Of a DNA stretch of 64,000 nucleotides, positions 50,470 to 59,372 are shown in pieces. A program made the position numbers and the translations under genes. Numbering within the stretch: position 1 is the first letter of the stretch; every line of letters begins with the position of its first letter. The DNA lies in contig CALEKA010000120.1 of assembly GCA_937898715.1 (NCBI GenBank), positions 1 to 64,000 of the forward strand. Reading direction: 5' to 3'. Source of the stretch: an uncultured Prevotella sp. (lineage in GTDB: Bacteria; Bacteroidota; Bacteroidia; Bacteroidales; Bacteroidaceae). The notes beneath the pieces were generated by a model that did no database searches, was not told where the DNA came from, and worked only from the letters and a program-made list of their open reading frames with translations.

Positions 50470-51207
50470 ATGGAAATCCTCGTCGGAAGAGAAGAAGGCG
50501 CGCGTCGTCTTCACTGCAGAGTAGACAATGGTCGTGAGTTCTATATCGGACAAGTGGGCACTGTTCCCCTTTCGGTCAGTCGTAAGCACTGTCGTATCTT
50601 GATCAATGGCGGTAGCATCAACATCGAGAACCTGAATCTGCAGAATGATACCTATGTGGACGGCAACCAAGTGTTTAGCAAGGCCGTGGTGCCGACAAGC
50701 CGTATAGAGCTGGGCAGAGACCGCTTCCTCTTGCCCTTGCAGCAGATACTGCAATTGGTGATGGGGACTCCTGCTCCGGCACAGGGCTCAGTTCCTCGGC
50801 CTGCGAAAGACGTTCCAACATTCTCTCTAGTCCCCCTAAAGGCGGTATGGGATGAATATGAGCAGCAAGTGCTTGACATTCAGAATAGGGCTTCAAAACG
50901 TGCCAATCAGCAGCGCTTGCAAGGCATCTTGTCGCTACTTGGTGTGTGTGTAGGCTTGATTCCTAGTATCGATGGAGGAATACGTATCATCATTGTGTTG
51001 GGTGCGCTTGCCTTGGCAGTATACTTTTTCTACAAAGGTTCAGTAGAAGGAAGCGTAGCTCAGCAGATACACGACCTTAATGAAGAACTTGCTAAGAAAT
51101 ACCGATGCCCTAACCCTAAGTGTGGCAGGCCTTTCGGCACCATCCCGTATCGAAACATAGAGTATAATAAGCAGTGCTTCTCATGCGGATGTAAGTACAC
51201 TCACTGA
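50470..51207 (+). CDS. FHA-domain membrane protein with C-terminal zinc ribbon
   Basis: The 245-residue protein begins with a forkhead-associated domain (residues about 1-90). It has FYIGQVGTVPLSVSRKHCRI and QNDTYVDGNQV, which include the Ser, Arg and Asn residues that bind phosphothreonine. A linker follows, then a helical segment and two membrane helices (LSLLGVCVGLIPSIDGGIRI, IIVLGALALAVYFFYKGSVE). The end is a four-Cys zinc ribbon (RCPNPKCGRPFG ... QCFSCGCKYTH). It should read out kinase activity at the membrane. It forms an operon with the LytTR gene. Confidence 0.88.
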   Translation: MEILVGREEGARRLHCRVDNGREFYIGQVGTVPLSVSRKHCRILINGGSINIENLNLQNDTYVDGNQVFSKAVVPTSRIELGRDRFLLPLQQILQLVMGTPAPAQGSVPRPAKDVPTFSLVPLKAVWDEYEQQVLDIQNRASKRANQQRLQGILSLLGVCVGLIPSIDGGIRIIIVLGALALAVYFFYKGSVEGSVAQQIHDLNEELAKKYRCPNPKCGRPFGTIPYRNIEYNKQCFSCGCKYTH

Positions 51208-51214
51208 CGCTTCG

Positions 51215-51286
51215 TACAATAACTCGGGCATTTGCTACAAACACCTGCAGATTGCTTGACAACTTGCAGCATGCAGCCTAACTTTG
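51215..51286 (+). promoter_or_regulatory. Activator-type direct repeat and promoter of the kinase/caspase operon
   Basis: TACAA at 51215-51219 and 51236-51240 (period 21), CTTG at 51255-51258, 20 bases, then TAACTTTG at 51279-51286. The shared longer motif is CGTACAATAA-n3-GGGCAT. Distances from the repeats to the -33 and -7 boxes are identical to those at 48875-48946. Confidence 0.78.
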
Positions 51287-51317
51287 CGGTATCAAAAACC
51301 TCTAAAAACATAAAACA

Positions 51318-52112
51318 ATGAACAACGAAGAAACAATCATCAGTCAGCCTCAGAGCAATAATAATCAGGCAAAGCAAGCAACATCAACCGCTGAAACGAC
51401 CGAACAGCCTAAGAAAAAGGCACGCGGAAAGAGTGGTGTAGCCATAGCTGGAGCAGCCGCGGCAGGTGCAGCTGTGGGCAGTGGAGCGACATTGGTCGCG
51501 GAAGCCGCGGTAGATGATGAAGCTAATAACCAACAGGAGGAGAACAATCATCAAATGGCGGAAAATGCTACAGAATCGCAGGAAGTTGAGGCTACGGCAG
51601 ATCCTCAAGACGATCAAGAAGCCAATCAGCCTCAGCCCGAAACAGAAGCCCCACACGAAGTCAATCCTACTATCGATGAGGTGGCACCTAATGGTGAAAC
51701 AGACTATTCACACGCTGGTGGTGCCGACCCCGTAATGGAAGACGATCCCAATCTGCATACTGCAAGCAACGATATGGGTGCAGACGACAATCAAGTTCAG
51801 GTGCTTGGTGTATACGAAGTGCCGGGCGATGATGGCAATATGATACAGACAACCGTGCTCACTGATGGTCAGTATATAGGTGCTGTGATTGATGTTGACT
51901 ATGATGGTGTGGCAGATGTAGCATTCGTGGATTACAATCAAAACCAGCAGATTGACGAAGGAGAGGTGTACGACGTTTCCAACGATAATATTCAGATGCA
52001 AGAATTCCAGAATGCTTGTGATCCCCAGCAGGAGATGATGCAGCAGGAGCATTACGCCATGAACGATAATCTGCCAGACTACGACAACGATGCTGATCTC
52101 CAAAATGCATAG
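51318..52112 (+). CDS. Acidic protein with glycine/alanine membrane-like segment and EF-hand-like motif
   Basis: The 264-residue protein has a Gln/Asn/Thr-rich start and a basic patch (KKKARGK). A Gly/Ala-rich hydrophobic stretch follows (GVAIAGAAAAGAAVGSGATL, about residues 39-58). The long remainder is very acidic and rich in Gln and Asn. Residues near 190-215 read DVDYDGVADVAFVDYNQNQQ then IDEGE, close to an EF-hand or dockerin-type calcium loop. I recognise no family. It is the first gene of the long operon, and its stop overlaps the caspase gene start (ATGCATAG). Confidence 0.78.
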   Translation: MNNEETIISQPQSNNNQAKQATSTAETTEQPKKKARGKSGVAIAGAAAAGAAVGSGATLVAEAAVDDEANNQQEENNHQMAENATESQEVEATADPQDDQEANQPQPETEAPHEVNPTIDEVAPNGETDYSHAGGADPVMEDDPNLHTASNDMGADDNQVQVLGVYEVPGDDGNMIQTTVLTDGQYIGAVIDVDYDGVADVAFVDYNQNQQIDEGEVYDVSNDNIQMQEFQNACDPQQEMMQQEHYAMNDNLPDYDNDADLQNA

Positions 52113-52842
52113 TTCCACCGTAAGGACGTGGCTCTTAGCGTTCTTACTATTGGCTACTATACCTTTGCAGGGCGAGGCGAAGATCTATCTGCTCTCGGTA
52201 GGTATATCCGACTATCCCGGCCGACAGAACGACCTTCGCCTGCCTCACAACGATGCTGCCACCATGCAGTGGGTGTATCAGCAGAATCGTCGTGCTCAGA
52301 CTTCGCTCCTCATCAATAGTCAAGCTCGGCTCTCTACAGTCAAAGCTGCCTTGCGAGGAATGACTGCAAAGGCTACCACGAATGATATTGTGGTCATGTT
52401 CTTCAGCGGACACGGTGTGCCGGGAGGCTTCGTTTGCTACGACGGCATACTCGATTATGGAAGCATCTATTCGGCTATGGCGGCATGCAAGAGCCGCAAC
52501 AAGATGATCTTTGCCGATGCTTGTTTCGCGGGAGCTATGCGCCAGAATAGCAACTCGGGGCGTCGGAGCGGAGGCGTGAAAAAGGATAGCAACGTTATGC
52601 TCTTCCTCTCGTGCCGAAGCAATGAAGTATCGATCGAAAACCCGCGGATGACCAACGGATTTTTCACCTATGCCCTGCAGCACGGGTTGCGCGGTGGTGC
52701 TGATGCCAACCACGATCGTGTCATCACGGCCAAGGAACTCTTCAACTACGTCAGTGCCAAGGTCAGCAGAGAGTCGGGCAATCAGCAGCACCCTGTGATG
52801 TGGGGCAGATTTCCCAACAATATGCCCGTGATGAGATGGTAA
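52105..52842 (+). CDS. Exported caspase-family (C14) cysteine protease
   Basis: I start at the ATG at 52105, which overlaps the previous stop by 8 bases (245 residues). An ATG at 52090 would add five residues. A signal peptide (WLLAFLLLATIPLQGEA) precedes a p20-like caspase domain starting KIYLLSVGISDYPG. It carries the catalytic His in MFFSGHGVPGG (residue 103) and Cys in FADACFAGAM (residue 140). A p10-like part (NGFFTYALQHGL) and EF-hand-like DANHDRVITAKELFN follow. Metacaspase-like proteins cleave after basic residues, often in a calcium-dependent way. Export to the periplasm is unusual. Confidence 0.9.
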   Translation: MHSSTVRTWLLAFLLLATIPLQGEAKIYLLSVGISDYPGRQNDLRLPHNDAATMQWVYQQNRRAQTSLLINSQARLSTVKAALRGMTAKATTNDIVVMFFSGHGVPGGFVCYDGILDYGSIYSAMAACKSRNKMIFADACFAGAMRQNSNSGRRSGGVKKDSNVMLFLSCRSNEVSIENPRMTNGFFTYALQHGLRGGADANHDRVITAKELFNYVSAKVSRESGNQQHPVMWGRFPNNMPVMRW

Positions 52843-52869
52843 TAGGACCATCCTTAACTTATTAGATAA

Positions 52870-53460
52870 ATGGATATAATAAAAATAAAATGCCCTACCT
52901 GTGGTAAGATACTTCGCCTAAATAATGCTCCGAATATCAATGCGGCTTCGTTTACCTGTCCTGTGTGTAAGGAGAAGCACATCGTAGGCCAATGTCAACG
53001 CTATGTGCCCCCCACAAACTCATGCGAGGAAACACAATATGGAAACACGGGCAGCCCACAGAGTAATGGTGAGGAAACTCGCACTTGTTTTGGTCAAGCC
53101 CCGTCGGGCGGAGAAGGTGAAACCCAGATAGGCCCAGCTCCTGGAGCAGTGATAGGAAGACTCATCGATACGATGGGCAGAAGCTATCAGTTGCGACAGG
53201 GCACCAACACCATCGGACGGAAAGCCACCACGTCGACAGCCTCCATACAGGTGGAGACCGCTGATCGCACCATGAGTCGCAGTCATGCCATCATAGAAGT
53301 GTTCAGCCAAAGCGGACGAATCGTGCATTTATTGAAGAACGGAGAAAACAAGAATCCGTCTTATCTCAATGGTTCGCTTATCGATAAGTTTGATCAACTC
53401 ATTCTCAAGGATGGCGACCGCATCAAGATGGGCGGCACGGAGTTAACTTTTAGAATATAA
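52870..53460 (+). CDS. Zinc-ribbon plus FHA-domain protein
   Basis: The 196-residue cytoplasmic protein opens with a two-CxxC zinc ribbon (IKCPTCGKILRLN ... FTCPVCKEKH). A disordered Thr/Gly-rich linker holds several Thr residues, including the two EETQYGNTGSP/EETRTCFGQ segments that could be kinase targets. The C-terminal FHA domain (about 100-196) carries NTIGRKATTSTA, RTMSRSHAIIEV, and NGSLIDKFDQ. It lies between the caspase and PP2C genes with gaps of 27 and 13 bases. Likely an adaptor that binds phosphorylated partners. Confidence 0.88.
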   Translation: MDIIKIKCPTCGKILRLNNAPNINAASFTCPVCKEKHIVGQCQRYVPPTNSCEETQYGNTGSPQSNGEETRTCFGQAPSGGEGETQIGPAPGAVIGRLIDTMGRSYQLRQGTNTIGRKATTSTASIQVETADRTMSRSHAIIEVFSQSGRIVHLLKNGENKNPSYLNGSLIDKFDQLILKDGDRIKMGGTELTFRI

Positions 53461-53473
53461 TCAATACCTACGA

Positions 53474-54817
53474 ATGAAATATCAAATTAAAGCATATAGC
53501 CTGCAAGAGCTTGGAAAGCGAGCCAATCAAGAAGACTCACTCTTCCCTGCCTTAGGTCAGTCTACGGCAGACGATCGTCTGTTCGTACTCTGCGACGGAA
53601 TGGGCGGACATGAGAAAGGAGAGGTGGCTTCTGCCACGGTGTGTGAGCAACTGAGTCGCACAATCCTTAGCCAGTGGAATCCTAACGAACCGCTTAGCGA
53701 TGACCTCTTCCGCCAGGCTCTCTCTGCAGCCTACGATGCGCTCGACGCTAAGGACGACGGGGCCGAACGTAAGATGGGCACCACGCTTACCTTCCTTTGC
53801 TTGCACGCAGAGGGTGCTACAGTAGCTCACATCGGCGACAGCCGCGTTTATCAATTGCGCCCAGCTACGGAGCAGGTCTCTGCACACATCGTATTCCGTA
53901 CGCAAGACCATTCGCTCGTCAACGACCTTGTCAAGATAGGCGAGATCACAGAAGAGGAGGCACTGCACCATCCGCAGAAAAACGTTATCACGCGTGCCAT
54001 GCAGCCTTGTCAGGAGCAACGCGCCAGAGCCGATATTGCTCACCTTACCGACATTCAGCCGGGCGACTACTTCTACATGTGCTCCGATGGCATGCTCGAG
54101 CAGTCCACCGACGACAACATTCTCAACATCATCACCAAGCCAAACACCACAGACGTGGAAAAGCTCGAAATGCTTCGCAGCGTGACAGAGGAGAATAAAG
54201 ACAACCACACGGCGCACCTTATCCATATCGAGAAGGTCGTAGGCGCCAATCCTGCTCCGAAGCCTATTCCTGCTCGGTCGCAAGAGCCCCAAGGCGTTTT
54301 GGTAAATCCTGATTTTGCCACTTCTTCCTCAGCCGATCCTTCTCCCTCAACCACTCCGCGACAGCCTAAACGTCGCAATCTGTTGCCTTGGTTATTAGTA
54401 GCATTGCTATTGGTCATTATTGCTGCAGGTGTATCGTATGTTCTTCTCGCAAACAAAAACGAAACGAAAGAGAGCGCGAAGCCCGATAGCGTCAAGATTG
54501 ACTCTTCCAAAGTTCGCTTCGCAGAGAAGAATGATAGTGGTGCAGCCAAAAAGGACACATCTCTACAGGCTGCTTCCTCTCAAGGTGCAACGTCCGCACC
54601 AACTTCTACCGAAAGACAATTGCAGACATTGGACAATAAACCCGTTAGATCGAGAGAGTCTAGCACCCCCATCAAACCCACCGACCAGGGAAAACCACAA
54701 ACGAGCGTAAATGGCAATCGGGATGCAAATGCAAGCGAACGTATTGTCGGTGAAATGTTCAAGAAAGGAAAAGATACTCCCAAGGAAGAAAAGAAAACGT
54801 CTAAGCCTAACAAATAA
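53474..54817 (+). CDS. PP2C-family protein serine/threonine phosphatase, membrane-anchored
   Basis: The 447-residue protein has an N-terminal PPM/PP2C domain (about 1-250). Its metal-binding motifs are GKRANQEDSLF, FVLCDGMGGHEKGEVAS, VAHIGDSRVYQLR and FYMCSDGMLEQSTDDN. A Pro-rich linker, one membrane helix (WLLVALLLVIIAAGVSYVLL, about 302-321) and a long Ser/Thr/Lys-rich tail follow. The tail would be outside the membrane. It should reverse the two kinases encoded downstream. Two bases separate it from the next gene. Confidence 0.93.
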   Translation: MKYQIKAYSLQELGKRANQEDSLFPALGQSTADDRLFVLCDGMGGHEKGEVASATVCEQLSRTILSQWNPNEPLSDDLFRQALSAAYDALDAKDDGAERKMGTTLTFLCLHAEGATVAHIGDSRVYQLRPATEQVSAHIVFRTQDHSLVNDLVKIGEITEEEALHHPQKNVITRAMQPCQEQRARADIAHLTDIQPGDYFYMCSDGMLEQSTDDNILNIITKPNTTDVEKLEMLRSVTEENKDNHTAHLIHIEKVVGANPAPKPIPARSQEPQGVLVNPDFATSSSADPSPSTTPRQPKRRNLLPWLLVALLLVIIAAGVSYVLLANKNETKESAKPDSVKIDSSKVRFAEKNDSGAAKKDTSLQAASSQGATSAPTSTERQLQTLDNKPVRSRESSTPIKPTDQGKPQTSVNGNRDANASERIVGEMFKKGKDTPKEEKKTSKPNK

Positions 54818-54819
54818 TT

Positions 54820-55050
54820 ATGTCAGAGAAAAGAGAAAAGAGAAAAGGTCTTGGTGAAATACTAACCTTTATCGTAGGCATCGTGATAGTCTACTTCTTA
54901 GCAAAGAGTGGTGCCAAACCAGCATGGCAGAAAAGCCTCGATAAGTCATTAGATAATGTGCAACAGGCGACTAAGCAGTTGGATTCTTTAAAGATAAATC
55001 TAAAAAATGCGAACTTAAAGAATATTCCCCAACAACAACCTAAAAAATAA
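54820..55050 (+). CDS. Small single-pass membrane protein
   Basis: The 76-residue protein has a highly charged start (MSEKREKRKGLGE), one membrane helix (ILTFIVGIVIVYFLAKSG, about 14-31), and a polar helical tail with a heptad-like pattern (LDKSLDNVQQATKQLDSLKI). It sits between the phosphatase and kinase genes with gaps of 2 and 6 bases. The tight packing supports it being a real partner. Function is unknown. Confidence 0.75.
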   Translation: MSEKREKRKGLGEILTFIVGIVIVYFLAKSGAKPAWQKSLDKSLDNVQQATKQLDSLKINLKNANLKNIPQQQPKK

Positions 55051-55056
55051 AAGCAT

Positions 55057-57315
55057 ATGCAACAACTAGCAATAGGCACCCTCCTGCGTGAGGGCGCATA
55101 CAAAATAGAGCGTGTCTTAGGACAAGGTAGCTTCGGCATTACCTACCTTGCCGAGCACGTGCATCTTGGCAAAAAAGTTGCCATCAAAGAGTTCTTCATG
55201 AAGGAGGTCAACTCGCGTGGAGACGATGGTAGCTTAACGGGCATGACAGAAGGAAGCCTGTCGTACAACTATTGCAACAAGTTTCAGAAAGAGGCTAAAA
55301 ACCTTTCTCGCCTTGAACATCCCAACATTGTGCGCGTGACCGATCTCTTCAGCGAGAACGGCACGTTCTACTATGTGATGGACTACGTCGAGGGACAGAA
55401 CCTCAACGATTATATCAAGTCCAACCCCGTAAGCCCTGATGAAGCCGTAAGCATCATCAAGTCTGTAGCCGATGCACTCATCTATATGCATGAGCAGCAC
55501 CACATGCTTCACCTCGACCTCAAGCCAGGCAACATCATGCGTCGAGCAAGTGATGGCCACATCTTCTTGATCGACTTCGGACTGAGCAAGCATTACGATG
55601 CCAATGGACAGCCCGAGACCTCTACCAATATCGGTCTCGGTACCGCAGGCTATGCCCCAATAGAGCAAAGCAATCAAGCCAAAAGCGGAGAATTTCGTCC
55701 CACTATCGACGTTTACGCTCTCGGTGCCACTCTCTATAAACTCCTCACGGGTCAAACTCCTCCCGCAGCGTCCGAACTCGTAAGCGATGAAGACCTCTTG
55801 GATGATGAGCTTCATGCTAAGCATGTACCTGAAAACTTGATAAAGGTGGTGGAAGATGCTATGCGACCGAGCGTGAGGAAGCGTACGCAGACTGTACGTG
55901 AGTTTAAGGCTAATCTTGAGGGTAATAACGCAGCAGAAATAACTGCAGCGAACACGCCATACAATGATAAGAATCAAGGCCATCCTAGCACTACAAATGT
56001 TTCCGAGAATACCATTGTAGAGGCCCCCTCGCATTCGGATAACTCAGATTCTCAAGGAGATTACTCTAAAATCCTCTTAGCACGGAGGTATAGCGAATTA
56101 TTCCGTGTCAGCTTTAATGAGGCATTAGCATATATCAATTCGCATGGAATGTCTGCGACACAAGATAAGGTAGATCGTGCCGAAGATGTCTTGCAGAATA
56201 ACGAAGAGGATAGGAGTAACAATGCCAGAGAGAATAGCACTAACAATGCCAGAGGAAACGAAAACGTAGCTGCTGAAGATTGGCAAGTCAGAGACTCTTT
56301 CCGTCCGTTCTCCTCCAAGGGAAGAATAGGACGTCTGCAGTTGTTCCTTTCATATGTAGCAGGTTTCGTCGCGTGGTTTGCAGTGTTCGCTTTAATGGCA
56401 GATGGCATAGAGTATGGATTAGACAATTACATCATTGTTTTCCTTTCATTTACTGCAGCCCTCTTTTTGTTTCTTTATGCACAATGTGCCAAGCGCTGCC
56501 ACGATTTAGGCAAATCGGGCGCATGGATGTTCGTCCCATTCTGGAATGTGTTACTATTCTTTGCCGAAGGCGAAAGCCAAGACAACCAATATGGCCAAGG
56601 CACTGCTACACAATCAGATCATAACGGCAATAACATCATGTGGATCATATTCTGGATCGTTGTGCCGATTGGACTCGCACTACTATTTGGAAATGGAAAA
56701 GCATTTGGAAATGTATCTCAAAATAACAACTTAGAAGCCATGGCGCAAAGTACAACGGATTGGTACGTAGATTCAAAAAGTCCTGCCAATGTGTATTGTA
56801 TTATTGACGGGCAGAGGTACGCAAGAACCAGATGGGAAGTTCCAAATGGCCAGCGTACCATACACTATGCAGAAGATGACATCCGAGAGTCGTTCTCAGG
56901 CACAATCAGTGGAAGAGAATGCAATGGACTTCTAAAATATCGTGATGGTGATTACTTCAATGGAACAATTTCTTCTGATCAAATAATGGATGGTCATGGG
57001 AGAATAACAGATGGCAGTGGTACCTACGAGGGTGATATAAAAAATGGACTATTCAATGGGCAGGGAACTTACACTCTTAGCGATGGAACATGGATGTACA
57101 AAGGTAATTATGAAGATGGCTTTATGAGTGGTTCTGGCACAGAATATTGGCCGAAAGAAAAACGTAAACATTACGCGGGCTCTTTAGAATGTAATTATAG
57201 AAATGGTGAGCGTAATGGAATAGGAACGTGGTATTTCAATAATCATACATACCAAAAGTGTAAATTCAAAAATGGGAAACAAATTTCCGTTATCGAAGAG
57301 GGCACATGGCGGTAA
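55057..57315 (+). CDS. Ser/Thr protein kinase fused to DUF805 and MORN repeats
   Basis: The 752-residue protein has an N-terminal kinase domain (about 15-285) with glycine loop LGQGSFGITYLAEH, Lys44 in KKVAIKEFF, catalytic loop HLDLKPGNIM (Asp154), DFGLSK, and GTAGYAPIEQ. The usual Arg before the catalytic Asp is Leu, so it is a non-RD kinase. After a polar linker a DUF805 domain follows (FSSKGRIGRLQLFLSYVAGF to KRCHDLGKSGAWMF, about 410-500), then a further membrane helix near 530. C-terminal MORN repeats come last (YEGDIKNGLFNGQGTYTLSD and similar, about 625-730). The combination looks like a membrane-embedded sensor kinase. Confidence 0.92.
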   Translation: MQQLAIGTLLREGAYKIERVLGQGSFGITYLAEHVHLGKKVAIKEFFMKEVNSRGDDGSLTGMTEGSLSYNYCNKFQKEAKNLSRLEHPNIVRVTDLFSENGTFYYVMDYVEGQNLNDYIKSNPVSPDEAVSIIKSVADALIYMHEQHHMLHLDLKPGNIMRRASDGHIFLIDFGLSKHYDANGQPETSTNIGLGTAGYAPIEQSNQAKSGEFRPTIDVYALGATLYKLLTGQTPPAASELVSDEDLLDDELHAKHVPENLIKVVEDAMRPSVRKRTQTVREFKANLEGNNAAEITAANTPYNDKNQGHPSTTNVSENTIVEAPSHSDNSDSQGDYSKILLARRYSELFRVSFNEALAYINSHGMSATQDKVDRAEDVLQNNEEDRSNNARENSTNNARGNENVAAEDWQVRDSFRPFSSKGRIGRLQLFLSYVAGFVAWFAVFALMADGIEYGLDNYIIVFLSFTAALFLFLYAQCAKRCHDLGKSGAWMFVPFWNVLLFFAEGESQDNQYGQGTATQSDHNGNNIMWIIFWIVVPIGLALLFGNGKAFGNVSQNNNLEAMAQSTTDWYVDSKSPANVYCIIDGQRYARTRWEVPNGQRTIHYAEDDIRESFSGTISGRECNGLLKYRDGDYFNGTISSDQIMDGHGRITDGSGTYEGDIKNGLFNGQGTYTLSDGTWMYKGNYEDGFMSGSGTEYWPKEKRKHYAGSLECNYRNGERNGIGTWYFNNHTYQKCKFKNGKQISVIEEGTWR

Positions 57316-57373
57316 GGGTTACATTCTCTTGACATAAGAAACGAATTAAATTAACTATCTAAATCAACTCAAT

Positions 57374-57931
57374 ATGAAACACGTATTTTACTCATTTATT
57401 GCAATCGTAGTAGCTTTGATAGGATTTACCGCTTGTCAAAGCACGAAGGATCAAGTGGTCGGATCATGGCGCTATAGTAAGAGCATGACAACCACAGATG
57501 GAGCAGAAGTCGTTTATGATGGCGTGGATACGAACAATGCGGATGGAACGTTTACATCAACGGCTAATATATCTTGTTCTCAAGAAACGGAAATAGATGG
57601 GACAAAAGTTCGTATGAAAGTGATGATTAACTATAAAAGTAGTGGCGAATGGAAAGTAAATGGAGAAAAAGAAATCGTTTCATCTCCCTCCACTGCCGAT
57701 GTAAAGGTTACAAGCGTGAAGTACTTCGATCCATCAGATGATTCTTTCTTGGGCGAACTCACAGGAAGTGATTTGGATGAATACTCAAAAGCATTTGCAA
57801 AAGAACTCCAGTCAAATTTGCTTGAGGCTTCAACCGAACGCATCATCATGTTGCAGGACAACAAATATGTGACGGAATCTACTGATGACGATGGTAAAAA
57901 AGAAACGATTACTTATAACCGCTTGAACTAA
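57374..57931 (+). CDS. Lipoprotein with lipocalin-like domain
   Basis: The 185-residue protein has a lipoprotein signal (hydrophobic run ending GFTAC; Cys near residue 21). The mature domain starts DQVVGSWRYSKSMTTTDGAE and has several antiparallel strands, ending with LQDNKYVTESTDDDGKKETI. The 'V-G-x-W' start and strand pattern resemble lipocalin-like DUF families of Bacteroidetes. It lies between two kinase genes (58 and 2 bases). Role unknown; it could be a periplasmic ligand-binding input. Confidence 0.75.
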   Translation: MKHVFYSFIAIVVALIGFTACQSTKDQVVGSWRYSKSMTTTDGAEVVYDGVDTNNADGTFTSTANISCSQETEIDGTKVRMKVMINYKSSGEWKVNGEKEIVSSPSTADVKVTSVKYFDPSDDSFLGELTGSDLDEYSKAFAKELQSNLLEASTERIIMLQDNKYVTESTDDDGKKETITYNRLN

Positions 57932-57933
57932 TC

Positions 57934-59352
57934 ATGTCAGTCAAAGATTCTACACTTCCCATAGGAACTGTACTCAATGGTAAGTATTTAGTCCGAAGCC
58001 ACCTTTCATCGGGTGGCTTCGGAATCACGTATCTTGCTGTATATGGGGCGCATAATACGAAGGTCGCCATCAAGGAATTTTTTATGACAACGGCAAACTA
58101 TCGTGAAGCAGATGGGGTGTCGGTAAGTACAAGTAGTGAACAGGAAGAACTCTTCTACGCACAACTCGAGAAGTTCAAGAAAGAGTATGAGCGACTAAGG
58201 CTGATAAGCAATGTGCATGTGGTGAAAGTGTACGATTGTTTCGAAGAAAATGGTACAGCGTACTATGTGATGGAGTTCGTAATGGGCGCGAATTTAGAGG
58301 ATTACCTAAATAAGAAACGTTCGCCTTATGCCGAAACTACAGTACGAAATTATCTGAAACAGATACTTGATGGCTTGAATGCGATCCATTCCAAAGGGCT
58401 GCTGCATCTTGATATAAAGCCCTCCAATATCATGAAGACATCGAGAGGCTATTTAAAGTTGATAGACCTCGGAGCAAGCAAAGATTATATACAAGGTGTG
58501 GGAGCTACCTTTTTCTCGGGAGTAGCGTTAACCAATCGGTATGCTCCACCAGAGCAAGTGGACGGCAGTTATGATAAGTTAGGACCATGGACGGACTTCT
58601 ATGCTCTTGGTGCAACTGTGTACCATCTGCTAACTTGTAACGTCGTGCCTACATGGACGAATATCTCTGATGATAAGTCTAAGGATAAGCACATAGCTTT
58701 GTCTATGCCTGGTATCTCAGAGGAAATGAAGAGCCTAGTGGTATGGATGATGAACACGGATCGAGCAAAGCGGCCTCAAAGTGTGAAAGAAATCTTGAAG
58801 AGGTTGAAGAGCAAACCATCACAACACCTAACGAATCTGGATGATAATGAAGAAATAACGATCAATAGTAATGGTGATGCTATGTTCAATCATCCGCAAC
58901 CTACTTATCTAGAAGTTTCTAAAACAATTCTGTTCTTCGATGCAAAAGAAAGCAACGAATCGATTGCTATAGAGGCAAATGCAGATTGGAATGTATCGTG
59001 TGCAGCACCATGGGTAAATTTGACTCAGACAAACTCTAGCATTTGCGTGAGAGTGGACGCGAATTATACCATAGAAAAGCGCAATACACAGATTTTTGTG
59101 AAGTCTAGTGATTTGTGCCGAATTATTGTTCTAACACAAAATGGAAGAAAAGTTCCGAGAGCTAATTCCCCCATGCTTAAGGCGCCACCTATAATAGTGA
59201 CACCCAAAGACACGAGAGAAGCCCAGAACAAGGATAATACAAATCCCGCAATCGGAGAATCTAAGAAAGACGAGGATTTCAGTCCAATAGGTTGCTTCTA
59301 TATCATAGTATTTCTGGTCGTTGTCATATGGATCATAAAATCAATTCTTTAA
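57934..59352 (+). CDS. Tail-anchored Ser/Thr protein kinase with BACON-like domain
   Basis: The 472-residue protein has a kinase domain (about 18-290) with LSSGGFGITYLAVY, Lys47 in KVAIKEFF, HLDIKPSNIMK (Asp160) and DLGASKDY in place of DFG. ALTNRYAPPEQ follows. Both the Arg-to-Leu change and the DLG motif set it apart from typical kinases. A beta-sandwich of BACON type follows (about 325-410: ESIAIEANADWNVSCAAPWV). A C-terminal membrane helix (CFYIIVFLVVVIWIIKSIL) ends the protein. The topology places both domains on the cytoplasmic side, although BACON domains are usually extracellular. Confidence 0.9.
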   Translation: MSVKDSTLPIGTVLNGKYLVRSHLSSGGFGITYLAVYGAHNTKVAIKEFFMTTANYREADGVSVSTSSEQEELFYAQLEKFKKEYERLRLISNVHVVKVYDCFEENGTAYYVMEFVMGANLEDYLNKKRSPYAETTVRNYLKQILDGLNAIHSKGLLHLDIKPSNIMKTSRGYLKLIDLGASKDYIQGVGATFFSGVALTNRYAPPEQVDGSYDKLGPWTDFYALGATVYHLLTCNVVPTWTNISDDKSKDKHIALSMPGISEEMKSLVVWMMNTDRAKRPQSVKEILKRLKSKPSQHLTNLDDNEEITINSNGDAMFNHPQPTYLEVSKTILFFDAKESNESIAIEANADWNVSCAAPWVNLTQTNSSICVRVDANYTIEKRNTQIFVKSSDLCRIIVLTQNGRKVPRANSPMLKAPPIIVTPKDTREAQNKDNTNPAIGESKKDEDFSPIGCFYIIVFLVVVIWIIKSIL

Positions 59353-59372
59353 TCATCAAATATTAGTTGCTT

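Noticed and set aside
50470..55056. Type VI secretion post-translational control (PpkA/PppA/Fha) module
   Set aside because: Kinase, phosphatase and FHA genes are present, but no tss, hcp or vgrG gene is in the window. The associated caspase, CHAT and LytTR genes do not fit that system.
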